Shown one piece after another: positions 1 through 8,012 of a DNA stretch of 64,000 bases (its first letter is position 1; each line of letters starts with the position of its first letter). The DNA is from Sphingobium sp. BYY-5 (GTDB taxonomy: Bacteria > Pseudomonadota > Alphaproteobacteria > Sphingomonadales > Sphingomonadaceae). The notes beneath the pieces are model-generated. The model had not been told where the DNA came from. It ran no database searches and was given only the letters and a program-made list of their open reading frames with translations. The DNA is taken from the NCBI RefSeq assembly GCF_022758885.1, contig NZ_JALEBH010000001.1:2294001-2358000 (forward strand), read 5' to 3'. The position numbers and the translations under genes are program-made.

Positions 1-92
1 CGGGTCGCCCGGCCGCGCGTCAGTGGCGCCATCAGCACGCGATTGGCCGCGGACACCGTGCCAAGCTGGATCGGATCGAACAAAGTCGTCAT
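1..92 (-). CDS. Old Yellow Enzyme family alkene reductase (N-terminal fragment)
   Basis: Only the first 30 codons are in the window; the gene runs off the left edge. The reading begins MTTLFDPIQLGTVSAANRV and continues into MAPLTR, the typical start of NADH:flavin oxidoreductase / Old Yellow Enzyme proteins (NemA or N-ethylmaleimide reductase type). These are FMN enzymes that reduce activated C=C bonds of electrophiles. A GGGAG ribosome-binding site sits just ahead of the ATG. The gene is divergent from the EamA exporter at 162, and a perfect palindrome lies between them. Family assignment rests on this short stretch only. Confidence 0.75.
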   Translation of the reverse strand, partial: MTTLFDPIQLGTVSAANRVLMAPLTRGRAT

Positions 93-111
93 TCAGAACT
101 CCCTCATCATA

Positions 112-126
112 GTTGCAAATTGCAAC
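112..126. promoter_or_regulatory. Perfect 15-bp palindrome in a divergent promoter region
   Basis: GTTGCAAATTGCAAC reads as 7-bp arms around a central A. It sits 20 bp upstream of the Old Yellow Enzyme start and 36 bp upstream of the EamA transporter start, where an operator for a dimeric repressor would be expected. Old Yellow Enzyme genes are often controlled by small HxlR, MarR or TetR regulators, but no regulator gene is visible here, so the binding protein is unknown. Confidence 0.5.
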
Positions 127-161
127 GGGACTTGATGCGCAAAGGCAGCTAGGGAGCCGCG

Positions 162-1043
162 ATGTCGACTTCAACCCCCACCGCGCAAATGGATGTGCCG
201 CGCCTCGCCTTTCCGGCGCTGGTCCTGGCGAACCTGATCCTGCCGCTGGGGCCGGTGTTGGTGCGCCTGTCCGATGTCGGCCCGGTGGCGGCGGCCTTCT
301 GGCGGCTGATCCTCGCCCTGCCCTTTCTGATCCTGCTGGCGTTGCCGGGCCTCCGCCGCACGCCCCCGACCGGGCGGGAATGGACCGCGCTGCTGCTGTC
401 GGGCGTGGTCTTCGCGCTGGACCTGGCCGCCTGGCATATCGGCATCCTCTATACCAAGGTCGCCAACGCCACGGTGTTCGGCAATATGAGCGGGCTGTTC
501 CTGCCGGCCTGGGCGCTGCTGGTGCTGCGCCAGCGGCCGACACGGATGCAGGCTGCCGCGCTGGCGCTGGCGAGCGCAGGCGCGCTGGTGATGATGGGCG
601 GCAGCTACGAACTGTCGGTCCGCAACCTGCACGGCGACCTGTTCTGCCTGCTCGCGGGCGTGCTCTACGCCGCCTATCTGCTGATCGTGCAGCGCGCGCG
701 GACGCGCCTGAACGCCTGGTCGGTATTGGCGGTGGCGAGCGTAGCAAGCACGCCGGTGCTGCTGCTGTGCGCGCTGGCGCTGGGCGAACAGGTGATGCCG
801 GGCAACTGGACGCCGCTGATCCTCCTCGCCTTGTCGAGCCAGTTGATCGGCCAGGGGCTGCTCACCTATGCCATCGGCTGGTTTTCCCCGCTGGTGCTGG
901 GGTTGAGCCTGCTGCTGCAACCCGCCGTGTCGGCTGTCTTCGGCTGGCTGCTGTTCGGCGACTGGCTGGGTCCGGCCGATATGCTGGGCACGGCGGCGGT
1001 GGCCGCGGCGCTGGTGCTTGTGCGACTGCCTTCGCGCGCCTAG
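162..1043 (+). CDS. EamA-family (drug/metabolite superfamily) transporter
   Basis: A 293-residue inner-membrane protein with about ten hydrophobic segments arranged as two EamA halves (roughly residues 15-145 and 160-290). It matches the length of DMT-superfamily exporters, which move small metabolites or amino acids out of the cell. The start follows an AGGGAG ribosome-binding site. The substrate cannot be read from sequence. The gene shares a palindrome-bearing divergent promoter region with an Old Yellow Enzyme gene, so co-regulation in a response to electrophiles is possible but inferred. The COQ9 gene follows after 10 bp. Confidence 0.9.
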   Translation: MSTSTPTAQMDVPRLAFPALVLANLILPLGPVLVRLSDVGPVAAAFWRLILALPFLILLALPGLRRTPPTGREWTALLLSGVVFALDLAAWHIGILYTKVANATVFGNMSGLFLPAWALLVLRQRPTRMQAAALALASAGALVMMGGSYELSVRNLHGDLFCLLAGVLYAAYLLIVQRARTRLNAWSVLAVASVASTPVLLLCALALGEQVMPGNWTPLILLALSSQLIGQGLLTYAIGWFSPLVLGLSLLLQPAVSAVFGWLLFGDWLGPADMLGTAAVAAALVLVRLPSRA

Positions 1044-1053
1044 ATTGCCCGCC

Positions 1054-1716
1054 ATGAGCGAGACCCAGGATCTGACCCTCGACGAAATCCGCGCCCTTCT
1101 GGCCCCCGTGCTGCCGCGCCATGCCGCCTTCGACGGCTGGCGACCGGAAGCGGTGGCGATGGCCGCGCGGGAAAAGGATATCGACGCCGACATCGCGCAG
1201 CTCGCCTTCGACGACGGCGCAATCGGCATGATCGACGCCTGGTTCGCCAGCATCGACGCCCGGATGCTTGAAGCCGTGCCGCCGGAACAGCTTGCGACCA
1301 TGTCGATCCGCAAAAAGATCACCGCGCTGATCGAAGCCCGGCTCACGCTGCTGGCGCCCGACCGGGAAGCTTTGCGCCGGGCGCTCGCCATCCTGGCGCT
1401 GCCGACCAATGCGGCGCGCGCGGCGAAACTGGGCTGGCGCGCGGCGGATGTCCTGTGGCGCGCCGCCGGTGACACCGCCACCGACTTCAACCATTATAGC
1501 AAGCGCACCACGCTGATCGCCGTCTACGCCTCCACCCTGCTGGTCTTCGTCGATGACGAGAGTGAGGGCCATGCCGACACCCGCGCCTTCCTCGCCCGCC
1601 GGATCGAAGGCGTGATGCAGTTCGAGAAGGTCAAGGCGAAGTTCAAGGGCGTGGGTGGCGGCGAACGGCTGAGCCTGTCGCGCTTCATCGGCCGGCTGCG
1701 CTATCCTGCAGTGTGA
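1054..1716 (+). CDS. COQ9-family ubiquinone biosynthesis protein
   Basis: A 220-residue protein resembling alphaproteobacterial COQ9. It has a predicted helical, TetR-like fold and a conserved AFDDGAIGMIDAWF-type stretch about residues 50-63. In mitochondria COQ9 binds lipid and helps COQ7 hydroxylate the quinone ring. I chose the ATG at 1054 because the family begins shortly before the DLTLDEIRALL stretch and an earlier in-frame start (1018) would overlap the EamA gene. Only 10 bp separate it from the EamA gene, so the two may be co-transcribed. The role as a lipid-binding accessory factor is inferred from the family. Confidence 0.82.
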   Translation: MSETQDLTLDEIRALLAPVLPRHAAFDGWRPEAVAMAAREKDIDADIAQLAFDDGAIGMIDAWFASIDARMLEAVPPEQLATMSIRKKITALIEARLTLLAPDREALRRALAILALPTNAARAAKLGWRAADVLWRAAGDTATDFNHYSKRTTLIAVYASTLLVFVDDESEGHADTRAFLARRIEGVMQFEKVKAKFKGVGGGERLSLSRFIGRLRYPAV

Positions 1717-1762
1717 TCTGCCGTGCGCCCGGGCGATTCGCGCTGGCCATTTGGTAAAGGTA

Positions 1763-1794
1763 TTGATAGTCACTCGCAGAAATAGCCTGCGAGT
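1763..1794. promoter_or_regulatory. Inverted repeat upstream of feoA, candidate Fur-type operator
   Basis: ACTCGCAG (1772-1779) and CTGCGAGT (1787-1794) are perfect 8-bp inverted arms 7 bp apart. The left arm is part of TTGATAGTCACTCGCAG, which in reverse complement resembles the TGCGA-plus-ATCA layout of Fur boxes at iron genes in this group. Position just ahead of feoA-feoB fits iron-responsive control. The right arm lies within 10 bp of the feoA start codon, so bound protein could block both promoter and ribosome access. Assignment to Fur is inference. Confidence 0.45.
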
Positions 1795-1803
1795 ATCCTC
1801 CCC

Positions 1804-2061
1804 TTGCGTCTCACCGACCTGCCGCTGCGGCACCCCGCTTATGTCGACCTCATCGATTGGTCCGCCCTTACACCCTCCGAAGGTCAGCGTTTGCGCGAAT
1901 TCGGTCTGTGCGAAGGGGCGAGCGTCGAGGCGCTGCACCATGGCGGGATTTTCGGCAAGGGACCGATCGCCTGCCGGATCGGCCGCATGACCATCGCCAT
2001 GCGCCGCAACCATGCCGCCGCCGTGACCGTGCGCACGGGACCGCAGGAGGGCGACGCATGA
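1804..2061 (+). CDS. feoA: Ferrous iron transport protein FeoA
   Basis: An 85-residue SH3-like FeoA protein. It carries the family signatures LREFGLCEGASVE and GPIACRIGRMTIAMRR and ends four bases into feoB. FeoA is a small cytosolic partner that supports FeoB in Fe(II) uptake. The start is a TTG: an in-frame TAG at 1783-1785 leaves no ATG or GTG upstream, and the next in-frame starts would remove the conserved N-terminus. No clear Shine-Dalgarno sequence precedes it, so the message may be leaderless or weakly translated. An inverted repeat lies directly upstream. Confidence 0.9.
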   Translation: MRLTDLPLRHPAYVDLIDWSALTPSEGQRLREFGLCEGASVEALHHGGIFGKGPIACRIGRMTIAMRRNHAAAVTVRTGPQEGDA

Positions 2062-3917
2062 GCGGCCTTCCCCTGATCGCGCTGGTGGGCAATCCCAATG
2101 CCGGCAAGAGCGCGCTGTTCAACGCGCTGACCGGTGCGCGGCAGAAGCTGGGCAATTATCCGGGCGTCACTGTGGAGCGCAAGACGGGGCGCCTGTCGCT
2201 GGCGGACGGACGGCCGGTCGAGCTGGTCGACCTGCCCGGCACCTACAGCCTGGAGCCGGGAAGCCCCGACGAACAGGTGACGCGCGATGTGGTGATGGGC
2301 AGGCAGGTCGGCGAAAAGCGGCCCGATGCGCTGGTCATCGTTGTCGACGCCGCCAATCTCGACAATCATCTCCGCTTCGCGCTGGAACTGATCGCGCTCG
2401 GCCTGCCGACCATCGTCGCGCTCAATATGGTCGACCTCGCCACCCGCGACGGGCTGGAGCTGGATGCCGATATCCTGGCGCGCGAACTGGGCGTGCCGGT
2501 GATATCGACCGTGGCGGTGCGCAAGCGCGGGCTGGATCATCTGCGCAGCGAGCTGGAAACCCTGCTGAATGGTGCCCCGCCCGCCTATCCCGTCGGCCTC
2601 GAACAGGATTTCGACGCGGTCCGCAAGGAAGCCCGCCGCATCGCCCGCGCCGCGATCGTGCGCGAAACGCCCTCGCGCCGCCTGACCGCAGCGGTCGACC
2701 GGGTGGCGCTGCACCCCGTCCTCGGCGTCTTCCTGCTGCTCGGCCTGCTCTTCATCATGTTCCAGTCGGTCTATGCCTGGTCCGAAGCGCCGGTCGCGAT
2801 GATCGAGGGTTTTGCCGAAGCGATCGCCAATGCCGTGCGCGCCGCCATGCCTGACGGCATAGTCCGCTCCTTCCTGGTCGATGGCGTCATCAAGGGCGTC
2901 GGATCGGTGGTGGTGTTCCTGCCGCTGATCCTGATCCTCTTCTTCTTCATCCTGATGCTGGAGGCGACCGGCTATATGGTCCGCGCCGCCTTCCTGATGG
3001 ACGGATTGATGGCGAAGGTCGGCCTGTCGGGCCGCGCCTTCATCCCGCTCCTCTCCTCCTTCGCCTGCGCCGTGCCGGGGATCATGGCGACGCGCACCAT
3101 CGCTGACCCGAAGGATCGCCTGACCACCATCCTGATCGCGCCGCTCATGACCTGTTCGGCGCGACTGCCGGTCTATGCCGTCATCATCGGCGCCTTCATC
3201 CCGGCGCGCGACATCGGTTGGGGCATCGGGTTGCAGGGCTTCGTGCTCTTCTGCCTCTATGTCTCGGGCATCATCGGCGCGATGCTGGTGGCGCTGGTGC
3301 TGCGCCTCACCGTCACCAAGGGCGCGAGCGGCGGCTTCCTGATGGAGATGCCCAAATATCAGTGGCCCCGGCCACGGGACATCATCCTCGGCCTGTGGCA
3401 GCGCGCGGTCATCTTCCTCAAGCGCGCGGGCACGATCATCTTCACCTCGACCGTGATCCTGTGGCTGCTGCTCAGCTTCCCGCGCGTGCCCGACGGCGAC
3501 CCGACCAGCCAGGTCGATCATTCGATCGCCGGCCGGATCGCCAACGGCCTTAACGTCGTGCTGGAACCGATCGGCTTCAACCGCGACATCTCGCTGGCGC
3601 TGATCCCCGCGATGGCCGCGCGCGAGGTGGCCGTGTCGGCGCTCGCCACCGTCTATTCGATCGATGCCGGTGATGATGAGGCAAAGCTGGAACGCAGCCT
3701 GGGCGACCGGCTGAAAAGCCAGTGGTCGCTGCCCACCGCCCTCGCCTTCCTCGCCTGGTTCATCTTCGCCCCCCAGTGCATTTCCACCATCGCGGTGACA
3801 CGGCGCGAAACCAATGGCTGGAAATGGCCAGCCTTCATGGTCGGCTATCTCTTCATACTCGCCTATGTGGCGGCGGGCGTCACCTACTGGACCGCGATGG
3901 CGCTGGGCTTGGCGTAG
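2058..3917 (+). CDS. feoB: Ferrous iron transporter FeoB (GTPase-permease)
   Basis: A 619-residue inner-membrane Fe(II) transporter. The N-terminal G domain shows G1 GNPNAGKS (11-18), the GNYPGVTVERK switch region, G3 DLPGTYSL and G4 NMVD. A helical regulatory part follows, then a permease half with two GATE-type repeats and about eight membrane segments, including CAVPGIMATR and CSARLPVY. The ATG overlaps the feoA stop (ATGA) and has a CAGGAGG ribosome-binding site, so translation is coupled. It is shorter than the Escherichia coli protein (773 residues), as is common in alphaproteobacteria; no FeoC follows. Confidence 0.95.
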   Translation: MSGLPLIALVGNPNAGKSALFNALTGARQKLGNYPGVTVERKTGRLSLADGRPVELVDLPGTYSLEPGSPDEQVTRDVVMGRQVGEKRPDALVIVVDAANLDNHLRFALELIALGLPTIVALNMVDLATRDGLELDADILARELGVPVISTVAVRKRGLDHLRSELETLLNGAPPAYPVGLEQDFDAVRKEARRIARAAIVRETPSRRLTAAVDRVALHPVLGVFLLLGLLFIMFQSVYAWSEAPVAMIEGFAEAIANAVRAAMPDGIVRSFLVDGVIKGVGSVVVFLPLILILFFFILMLEATGYMVRAAFLMDGLMAKVGLSGRAFIPLLSSFACAVPGIMATRTIADPKDRLTTILIAPLMTCSARLPVYAVIIGAFIPARDIGWGIGLQGFVLFCLYVSGIIGAMLVALVLRLTVTKGASGGFLMEMPKYQWPRPRDIILGLWQRAVIFLKRAGTIIFTSTVILWLLLSFPRVPDGDPTSQVDHSIAGRIANGLNVVLEPIGFNRDISLALIPAMAAREVAVSALATVYSIDAGDDEAKLERSLGDRLKSQWSLPTALAFLAWFIFAPQCISTIAVTRRETNGWKWPAFMVGYLFILAYVAAGVTYWTAMALGLA

Positions 3918-3992
3918 CGCGCGTTGGCGCTTTGTTCTTGAAGGGCAAGGCGGGCGCTCTATAACGGCCGCTTTAGTGCTTTCGGAGGAATC

Positions 3993-4595
3993 ATGGCAGG
4001 CTCGGTCAACAAGGTCATTCTGGTCGGCAATCTCGGCGCCGACCCGGAGGTCAAGAGCTTCCAGAATGGCGGCAAGGTGTGCAATCTGCGCATCGCCACG
4101 TCCGAAAACTGGAAGGACCGCATGACCGGGGAGCGCAAGGAGCGCACCGAATGGCACAGCGTCGCCATCTTTTCCGAAGGGCTGGTCGGCGTCGCCGAAC
4201 GCTTCCTGCGCAAGGGGTCGAAAGTCTATATCGAAGGCCAGTTGCGCACCCGCAAATGGCAGGACCAGTCGGGCAATGACCGCTACACGACCGAAGTCGT
4301 GCTGCAGGGCCTGGGTTCGGTGCTGACCATGCTGGACGGCGCACCGGGCGGCGGCGGTCAGGGCGGTAGCGGCGGCGGACGATCGCAGGGCGTGAGCGAC
4401 TGGAGTGGCGGGTCGAGCGGCTTTGGCGGCGGCGACTATGACGATTTCGGCGCCAGTTCGAGTGGGGGCCAGAGCAGCGGCGGACGATCGTCGGGCGGTG
4501 GCTTTGGCGGCGGCGGCGCTGGCGCCGGCAGCAGCCGTGGCGGCACCGGCGGCCCCAATTTCGACAATGATCTGGACGATGAAGTGCCGTTCTGA
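3993..4595 (+). CDS. ssb: Single-stranded DNA-binding protein
   Basis: A 200-residue SSB. An OB-fold domain covers residues 1-110 (start [15 protein letters not shown], then [11 protein letters not shown]). A long Gly/Ser-rich linker runs about 115-190, and the acidic tail DLDDEVPF is the docking site for replication and repair partners. It works as a tetramer coating ssDNA. A GGAGGA ribosome-binding site precedes the start. It stands alone, with feoB 75 bp upstream and a strong terminator directly after the stop. The glycine linker is low-complexity, so frame errors would be easy there, but the intact tail shows the frame is right. Confidence 0.96.
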   Translation: MAGSVNKVILVGNLGADPEVKSFQNGGKVCNLRIATSENWKDRMTGERKERTEWHSVAIFSEGLVGVAERFLRKGSKVYIEGQLRTRKWQDQSGNDRYTTEVVLQGLGSVLTMLDGAPGGGGQGGSGGGRSQGVSDWSGGSSGFGGGDYDDFGASSSGGQSSGGRSSGGGFGGGGAGAGSSRGGTGGPNFDNDLDDEVPF

Positions 4596-4614
4596 CCCGC
4601 ACCCGCCAGGAATA

Positions 4615-4659
4615 TCAGAAAAAGGGCGGCTTCCTCCGGGAAAGCCGCCCTTTTTCTGA
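4615..4659 (+). terminator. Rho-independent terminator after ssb
   Basis: Arms of 18 bp (4615-4632 and 4642-4659) form a perfect GC-rich stem with AAAAAGGGCGGCTT pairing to AAGCCGCCCTTTTT around a 9-base loop. Because A- and T-runs flank the stem on both sides, it can end transcription on either strand. It follows the ssb stop by 19 bp. Confidence 0.9.
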
Positions 4660-4729
4660 TCGCTCCTTCCGCTCAGTCTGACCGGAAGGATGCGTGAGAC
4701 ATGACTGCCGCATCGCCTATGATGGGGGC

Positions 4730-4861
4730 ATGAGCAGAATCGAAAAAGCGATCGCCGTGCCGGTCCGGCAGATTGTCCACCCCACCGCATTGGCGATCGG
4801 CGGCGCCATCGCCCTGTCGGGCATGGCGCTGCTGATCGCCCGGCTGCTGGCTGCCTTCTAA
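4730..4861 (+). CDS. Predicted 43-residue single-span membrane peptide
   Basis: ATG to TAA gives 43 residues: a short basic and amphipathic head (MSRIEKAIAVPVRQIVHPT), then one hydrophobic stretch (about residues 20-41), ending in LLAAF. The head-plus-helix pattern is typical of small inner-membrane proteins. It sits between the ssb terminator and the convergent galU gene, with a GGGGG run just before the start. No family is recognised. It may be a real small protein or a chance open frame; codon use looks like the neighbours. Confidence 0.45.
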   Translation: MSRIEKAIAVPVRQIVHPTALAIGGAIALSGMALLIARLLAAF

Positions 4862-4879
4862 CGGGCAGCCTGTTCCACG

Positions 4880-5758
4880 TCAGCGCGCCAGTTCTTTCTG
4901 CGCGAAGGCGCGGATATGATCCTTGAGATCCTCGCGCTCCAGCGCCAGCGCCAGATTGGCCTCGATATAGCCGGCCTTGGACCCGCAATCGAAGCGACGA
5001 CCCTCGAAGGTCACGCCATGGAAAGGTTGCGCGCCGATTAGCGAGGCCATGGCGTCGGTGAGCTGGATTTCGCCGCCTGCGCCCTTTTCCTGGGTCTCCA
5101 ATATCTTCATCACCTGCGGCTGGAGGATATAGCGCCCCGGCACGATCAGGTTGGACGGGGCGGTGCCCAGCTTGGGCTTTTCGACCAGCCCCTTCACCTC
5201 CGTCAGCGCGCCATCGCGCGCGCCCGGATCGATGACGCCATAGCTGGGCGTGTCTTCGATCGGGATTTCAAGGGCGCAGACCAGGTTGCCGCCGACCTTG
5301 TCATAGGCGTCGACCATCTGCTTGAGGCAGCCATTGCCCCGCGCGCCCCGCATGAACTCGTCGGGCAGCAGGATGGCGAAGGGCTCGTCGCCCACAATGT
5401 CGCGCGCGCACCAGATGGCATGGCCCAGGCCCAGCGGCTCCTGCTGGCGGATGAAGACCGCGTTGCCGGGCAGCAGGCGGGTGCCGTCCAGCGCGCCCAG
5501 ATCCTTGCCCCGCTCGCGCTGGGTCGCCTCGGTTTCGAAGGCGATGTCGAAATAATCCTCGATCGCGCCCTTGCCACGGCCGGTGACGAAGATCATCTGC
5601 TCGATCCCCGCCTCCTTGGCCTCATCGACCGCATATTGGATCAGCGGCCGATCGACCACCGGCAGCAATTCCTTCGGCACCGCCTTGGTCGCCGGCAGGA
5701 AACGGGTGCCAAGACCGGCGACCGGGAAGATGGCTTTGCGAATAGGCTTGTGAGACAT
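4880..5758 (-). CDS. galU: UTP--glucose-1-phosphate uridylyltransferase
   Basis: A 292-residue GalU that makes UDP-glucose from UTP and glucose-1-phosphate for exopolysaccharide, sphingoglycolipid and other envelope glycans. The nucleotide-binding signature GLGTRFLPATKAVPKELLPV is close to the N-terminus, followed by PLIQYAVDEA and the family stretches EQPLGLGHA-like (QEPLGLGHAIWCA) and VEKP. I chose the ATG at 5758, which has GGAG ahead of it, rather than a TTG seven codons upstream. It is convergent with the 43-residue peptide gene and transcribed away from the gene at 5849. Confidence 0.95.
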   Translation of the reverse strand: MSHKPIRKAIFPVAGLGTRFLPATKAVPKELLPVVDRPLIQYAVDEAKEAGIEQMIFVTGRGKGAIEDYFDIAFETEATQRERGKDLGALDGTRLLPGNAVFIRQQEPLGLGHAIWCARDIVGDEPFAILLPDEFMRGARGNGCLKQMVDAYDKVGGNLVCALEIPIEDTPSYGVIDPGARDGALTEVKGLVEKPKLGTAPSNLIVPGRYILQPQVMKILETQEKGAGGEIQLTDAMASLIGAQPFHGVTFEGRRFDCGSKAGYIEANLALALEREDLKDHIRAFAQKELAR

Positions 5759-5848
5759 GCTGCTCCATTCTCGCTGCAACGCGGAAAGTTAGGGAAGGAA
5801 TCATGGTGGAAACGGCAAAGGTCAAGCGTTAGCGCACGCAACAACGCC

Positions 5849-6316
5849 TCAGACGGCAAGAAGCCTCTGCGCGATTGCTTCGAGCGCGGATATTTCCGCG
5901 TCAAGTTGTTCCAGGCTGACGTGGATCTGGTTGTTGCGCAGGTCGCGGCAGGCGAAACCGCCCGGCTGCGGCTGCTGGAAACCCTGGATGATAAGCGCGC
6001 GGAAGCGGTCGATCCGTTGCATGTCGCGCTCGATCGCGGATATTTCGGTCAGGGCGCTGGCATTGCGCCGGTCACGCATCGCCACCATGGTGCGCAATTC
6101 GGTCATCAGCTTGGACATGCTCGGCCGGGTGCGCGCGCCCACGGTGCGGACATCGCCCATCGCTTCGCGCAATATACCGATCTTCGCCTCCAGGCTCTGC
6201 TCCAGCATGGTCCAGGCGCAAACCAGCCGTCCCACGCCACATAACAGCGCGGCGTCCTCCGGTGCATAACTCGGCACCGGCTTTACATTCACGTCCGAAA
6301 CAAGCTGTACACCCAC
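5849..6316 (-). CDS. Hypothetical helical protein
   Basis: About 155 residues with no family I recognise. The middle and C-terminal parts are mostly charged and helical, with heptad-like leucines and isoleucines (roughly residues 45-150), suggesting a helical bundle or coiled coil. No signal peptide or membrane segment is visible. I chose the GTG at 6316 because AAGGAGT lies about 10 bases ahead; another GTG at 6352 would add 12 residues. It lies upstream of galU in the same direction, 90 bp apart, but nothing links their functions. Confidence 0.65.
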   Translation of the reverse strand: MGVQLVSDVNVKPVPSYAPEDAALLCGVGRLVCAWTMLEQSLEAKIGILREAMGDVRTVGARTRPSMSKLMTELRTMVAMRDRRNASALTEISAIERDMQRIDRFRALIIQGFQQPQPGGFACRDLRNNQIHVSLEQLDAEISALEAIAQRLLAV

Positions 6317-6461
6317 GCCCCGAAAACTCCTTCTATGCCTGGAGTCCTGCACAAAAGCGGACGGAAAAGGCCAGAGGGGGCGTCAAGTCTCCTCGCGACA
6401 GCGGCACGGGCCATCGGCAGACGTGCCAAATCGGCGGCGAACGGAGCCGGACGGGCAAGCA

Positions 6462-6635
6462 TCAGAAATCGATCGCGATTCCCTTGCGCTCCCAGTCGCC
6501 ATACCGCACCGGGCTGAGCGCCTCGTCATGGCGCGACGGGCGATCGAGCGGATCGGGCTGCGGCACCGGCGGGCTTTTGGAAAGATGCGCGGGCGGCTTC
6601 ACATGCGCCGGACGCTTGCCGTTGAAGGTTCCCAT
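6462..6635 (-). CDS. Succinate dehydrogenase assembly factor 4 family (DUF1674) protein
   Basis: A 57-residue protein ending [14 protein letters not shown], the diagnostic C-terminal motif of DUF1674 / SDHAF4. In mitochondria SDHAF4 binds the flavinylated SdhA subunit and protects it before complex II assembly; the bacterial members are assumed to do the same. The N-terminal half is proline-rich and probably disordered. The ATG at 6635 has AAAGG ahead of it. It is divergent from htpX. The motif makes the family call firm, while the role in this organism is inferred. Confidence 0.85.
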   Translation of the reverse strand: MGTFNGKRPAHVKPPAHLSKSPPVPQPDPLDRPSRHDEALSPVRYGDWERKGIAIDF

Positions 6636-6722
6636 GATACGGCCTTTCGATTGCGGTTGGGGCCGATCCACCCCATATTCATGCTGCGTCCGCTATCTGG
6701 GCGGCAAAGGAGAGCATTGCAA

Positions 6723-7670
6723 GTGAATGGCATGAAGACGACCATGTTGCTGGCGGCGCTGACGGCGCTGTTCATGGCGCTGGGCTATACGCTGGGCGGC
6801 AGCGGCGGCGCGCTGATCGCGCTGCTGGCGGCGGCGGGCATGAACCTCTTCACCTTCTGGAACGCCGACAAGATCGTGCTGCGGATGCATGACGCGCGGG
6901 AGGTCGATGCACAGAGCGCCCCGGAATTTTACGGGCTGGTCAGGGAATTGGCGCAGCGCGCGGCGCTGCCGATGCCGCGCGTCTACATCATCGATCAGGA
7001 TGCACCCAACGCCTTCGCTACCGGGCGCAATCCGGACAATGCCGCCGTGGCCGCGACCACCGGCCTGCTGTCCATGCTGAGCCGTGAGGAAGTGGCGGGC
7101 GTGATGGCGCATGAACTGGGCCATGTGAAGAATCGCGACACCCTCATCATGACGATGGTGGCGACGATCGCGGGCGCCATATCGATGCTGGCCAATTTCG
7201 GCCTCTTCTTTCGCGGCGGCAATCAGGAAAACGGCCATGGCAATATCGTCGCCACCCTGTTGGCGGTGATCGTCGCCCCCTTCGCCGCGATGATCGTGCA
7301 GATGGCGATCAGCCGCACGCGCGAATATGGCGCCGACCGCGCCGGGGCGGAGATCAGCGGCAATCCCCATGCGCTCGCCTCCGCGCTGGCCAAGATTTCC
7401 GGCCGGGCGGAGATGATCCCCAACCCGGTGGCCGAGCGCAATCCGGCGGCGGCGCAGCTCTATATCGTGCCGACTCATGTCAGCGAACTTTTCTCCACCC
7501 ACCCCGCGACCGAAAAGCGCATCGCCGCGCTACAGGATATCGCGGCGGAAATGGGCACGCCCGCGATCGGCACCGCCCCCCGCGCGTCGGCGCTGTCGCC
7601 GATACCCACGCCGCCCAGGAGGACCATGCCACCCCGCCGCCGCAGCGCGCTCGATCCGCACGGGCGCTGA
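6723..7670 (+). CDS. htpX: Membrane zinc metalloprotease HtpX
   Basis: A 315-residue M48-family protease of the inner membrane that removes damaged membrane proteins. Two N-terminal hydrophobic segments come first, then the zinc motif HELGH (in [11 protein letters not shown]), two more membrane segments, and the third ligand region [12 protein letters not shown]. The C-terminus is proline/arginine-rich. I prefer the GTG at 6723 (MNGMKT...) because GGAGAG is 8 bases ahead and sphingomonad homologues begin MNG; an ATG at 6732 is the alternative. The next gene starts on the last base of its stop codon. Confidence 0.94.
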   Translation: MNGMKTTMLLAALTALFMALGYTLGGSGGALIALLAAAGMNLFTFWNADKIVLRMHDAREVDAQSAPEFYGLVRELAQRAALPMPRVYIIDQDAPNAFATGRNPDNAAVAATTGLLSMLSREEVAGVMAHELGHVKNRDTLIMTMVATIAGAISMLANFGLFFRGGNQENGHGNIVATLLAVIVAPFAAMIVQMAISRTREYGADRAGAEISGNPHALASALAKISGRAEMIPNPVAERNPAAAQLYIVPTHVSELFSTHPATEKRIAALQDIAAEMGTPAIGTAPRASALSPIPTPPRRTMPPRRRSALDPHGR

Positions 7671-7987
7671 TGCCGGTAGACGAGATCGGGGAGGTTGTCG
7701 TCGATGTGGCGGGCGTGGTGCTGCGCCACGCCGGCGGACTGGTGGTCGACCTGACCGTCGAGCATATCTTCTCGCGCCACACCGCACGCTTCTTCCATGG
7801 CGTTGGCCGCCGCGTGATCGCGGTCGCGACGCTGGGCGCCAGGCGCATCCCCTCATCGCTCCGCACCGTGCCCAAGGGCGTTCATGCCAAACCGCGCCGG
7901 TCGGACTGGCTGGCGCTCTGGGTCGGCATCCTCTTCTGGATCGCCCTGTTCCTCACGCTCGGCTTTGGCGTCTCCCATTTTCTTTGA
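7670..7987 (+). CDS. Hypothetical protein with a C-terminal membrane segment
   Basis: 105 residues. The ATG shares one base with the htpX stop codon, so the two are almost surely translated together. The N-terminal 80 residues are soluble-looking and basic toward the middle. Residues about 82-103 form one hydrophobic helix, suggesting a tail-anchored or C-terminally anchored inner-membrane protein. No family recognised. Coupling to htpX suggests a membrane quality-control role, but that is inference. Confidence 0.7.
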   Translation: MPVDEIGEVVVDVAGVVLRHAGGLVVDLTVEHIFSRHTARFFHGVGRRVIAVATLGARRIPSSLRTVPKGVHAKPRRSDWLALWVGILFWIALFLTLGFGVSHFL

Positions 7988-8012
7988 AGGCGAAAGCGCG
8001 TAGGGGCCGCTG

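Noticed and set aside
1884-4988. Very long minus-strand open frame (about 1030 codons) opposite feoB and ssb
   Set aside because: High-G+C DNA leaves antisense frames open. The translation is low-complexity, rich in Arg, Gln, His and Asp, and the plus-strand genes are certain.
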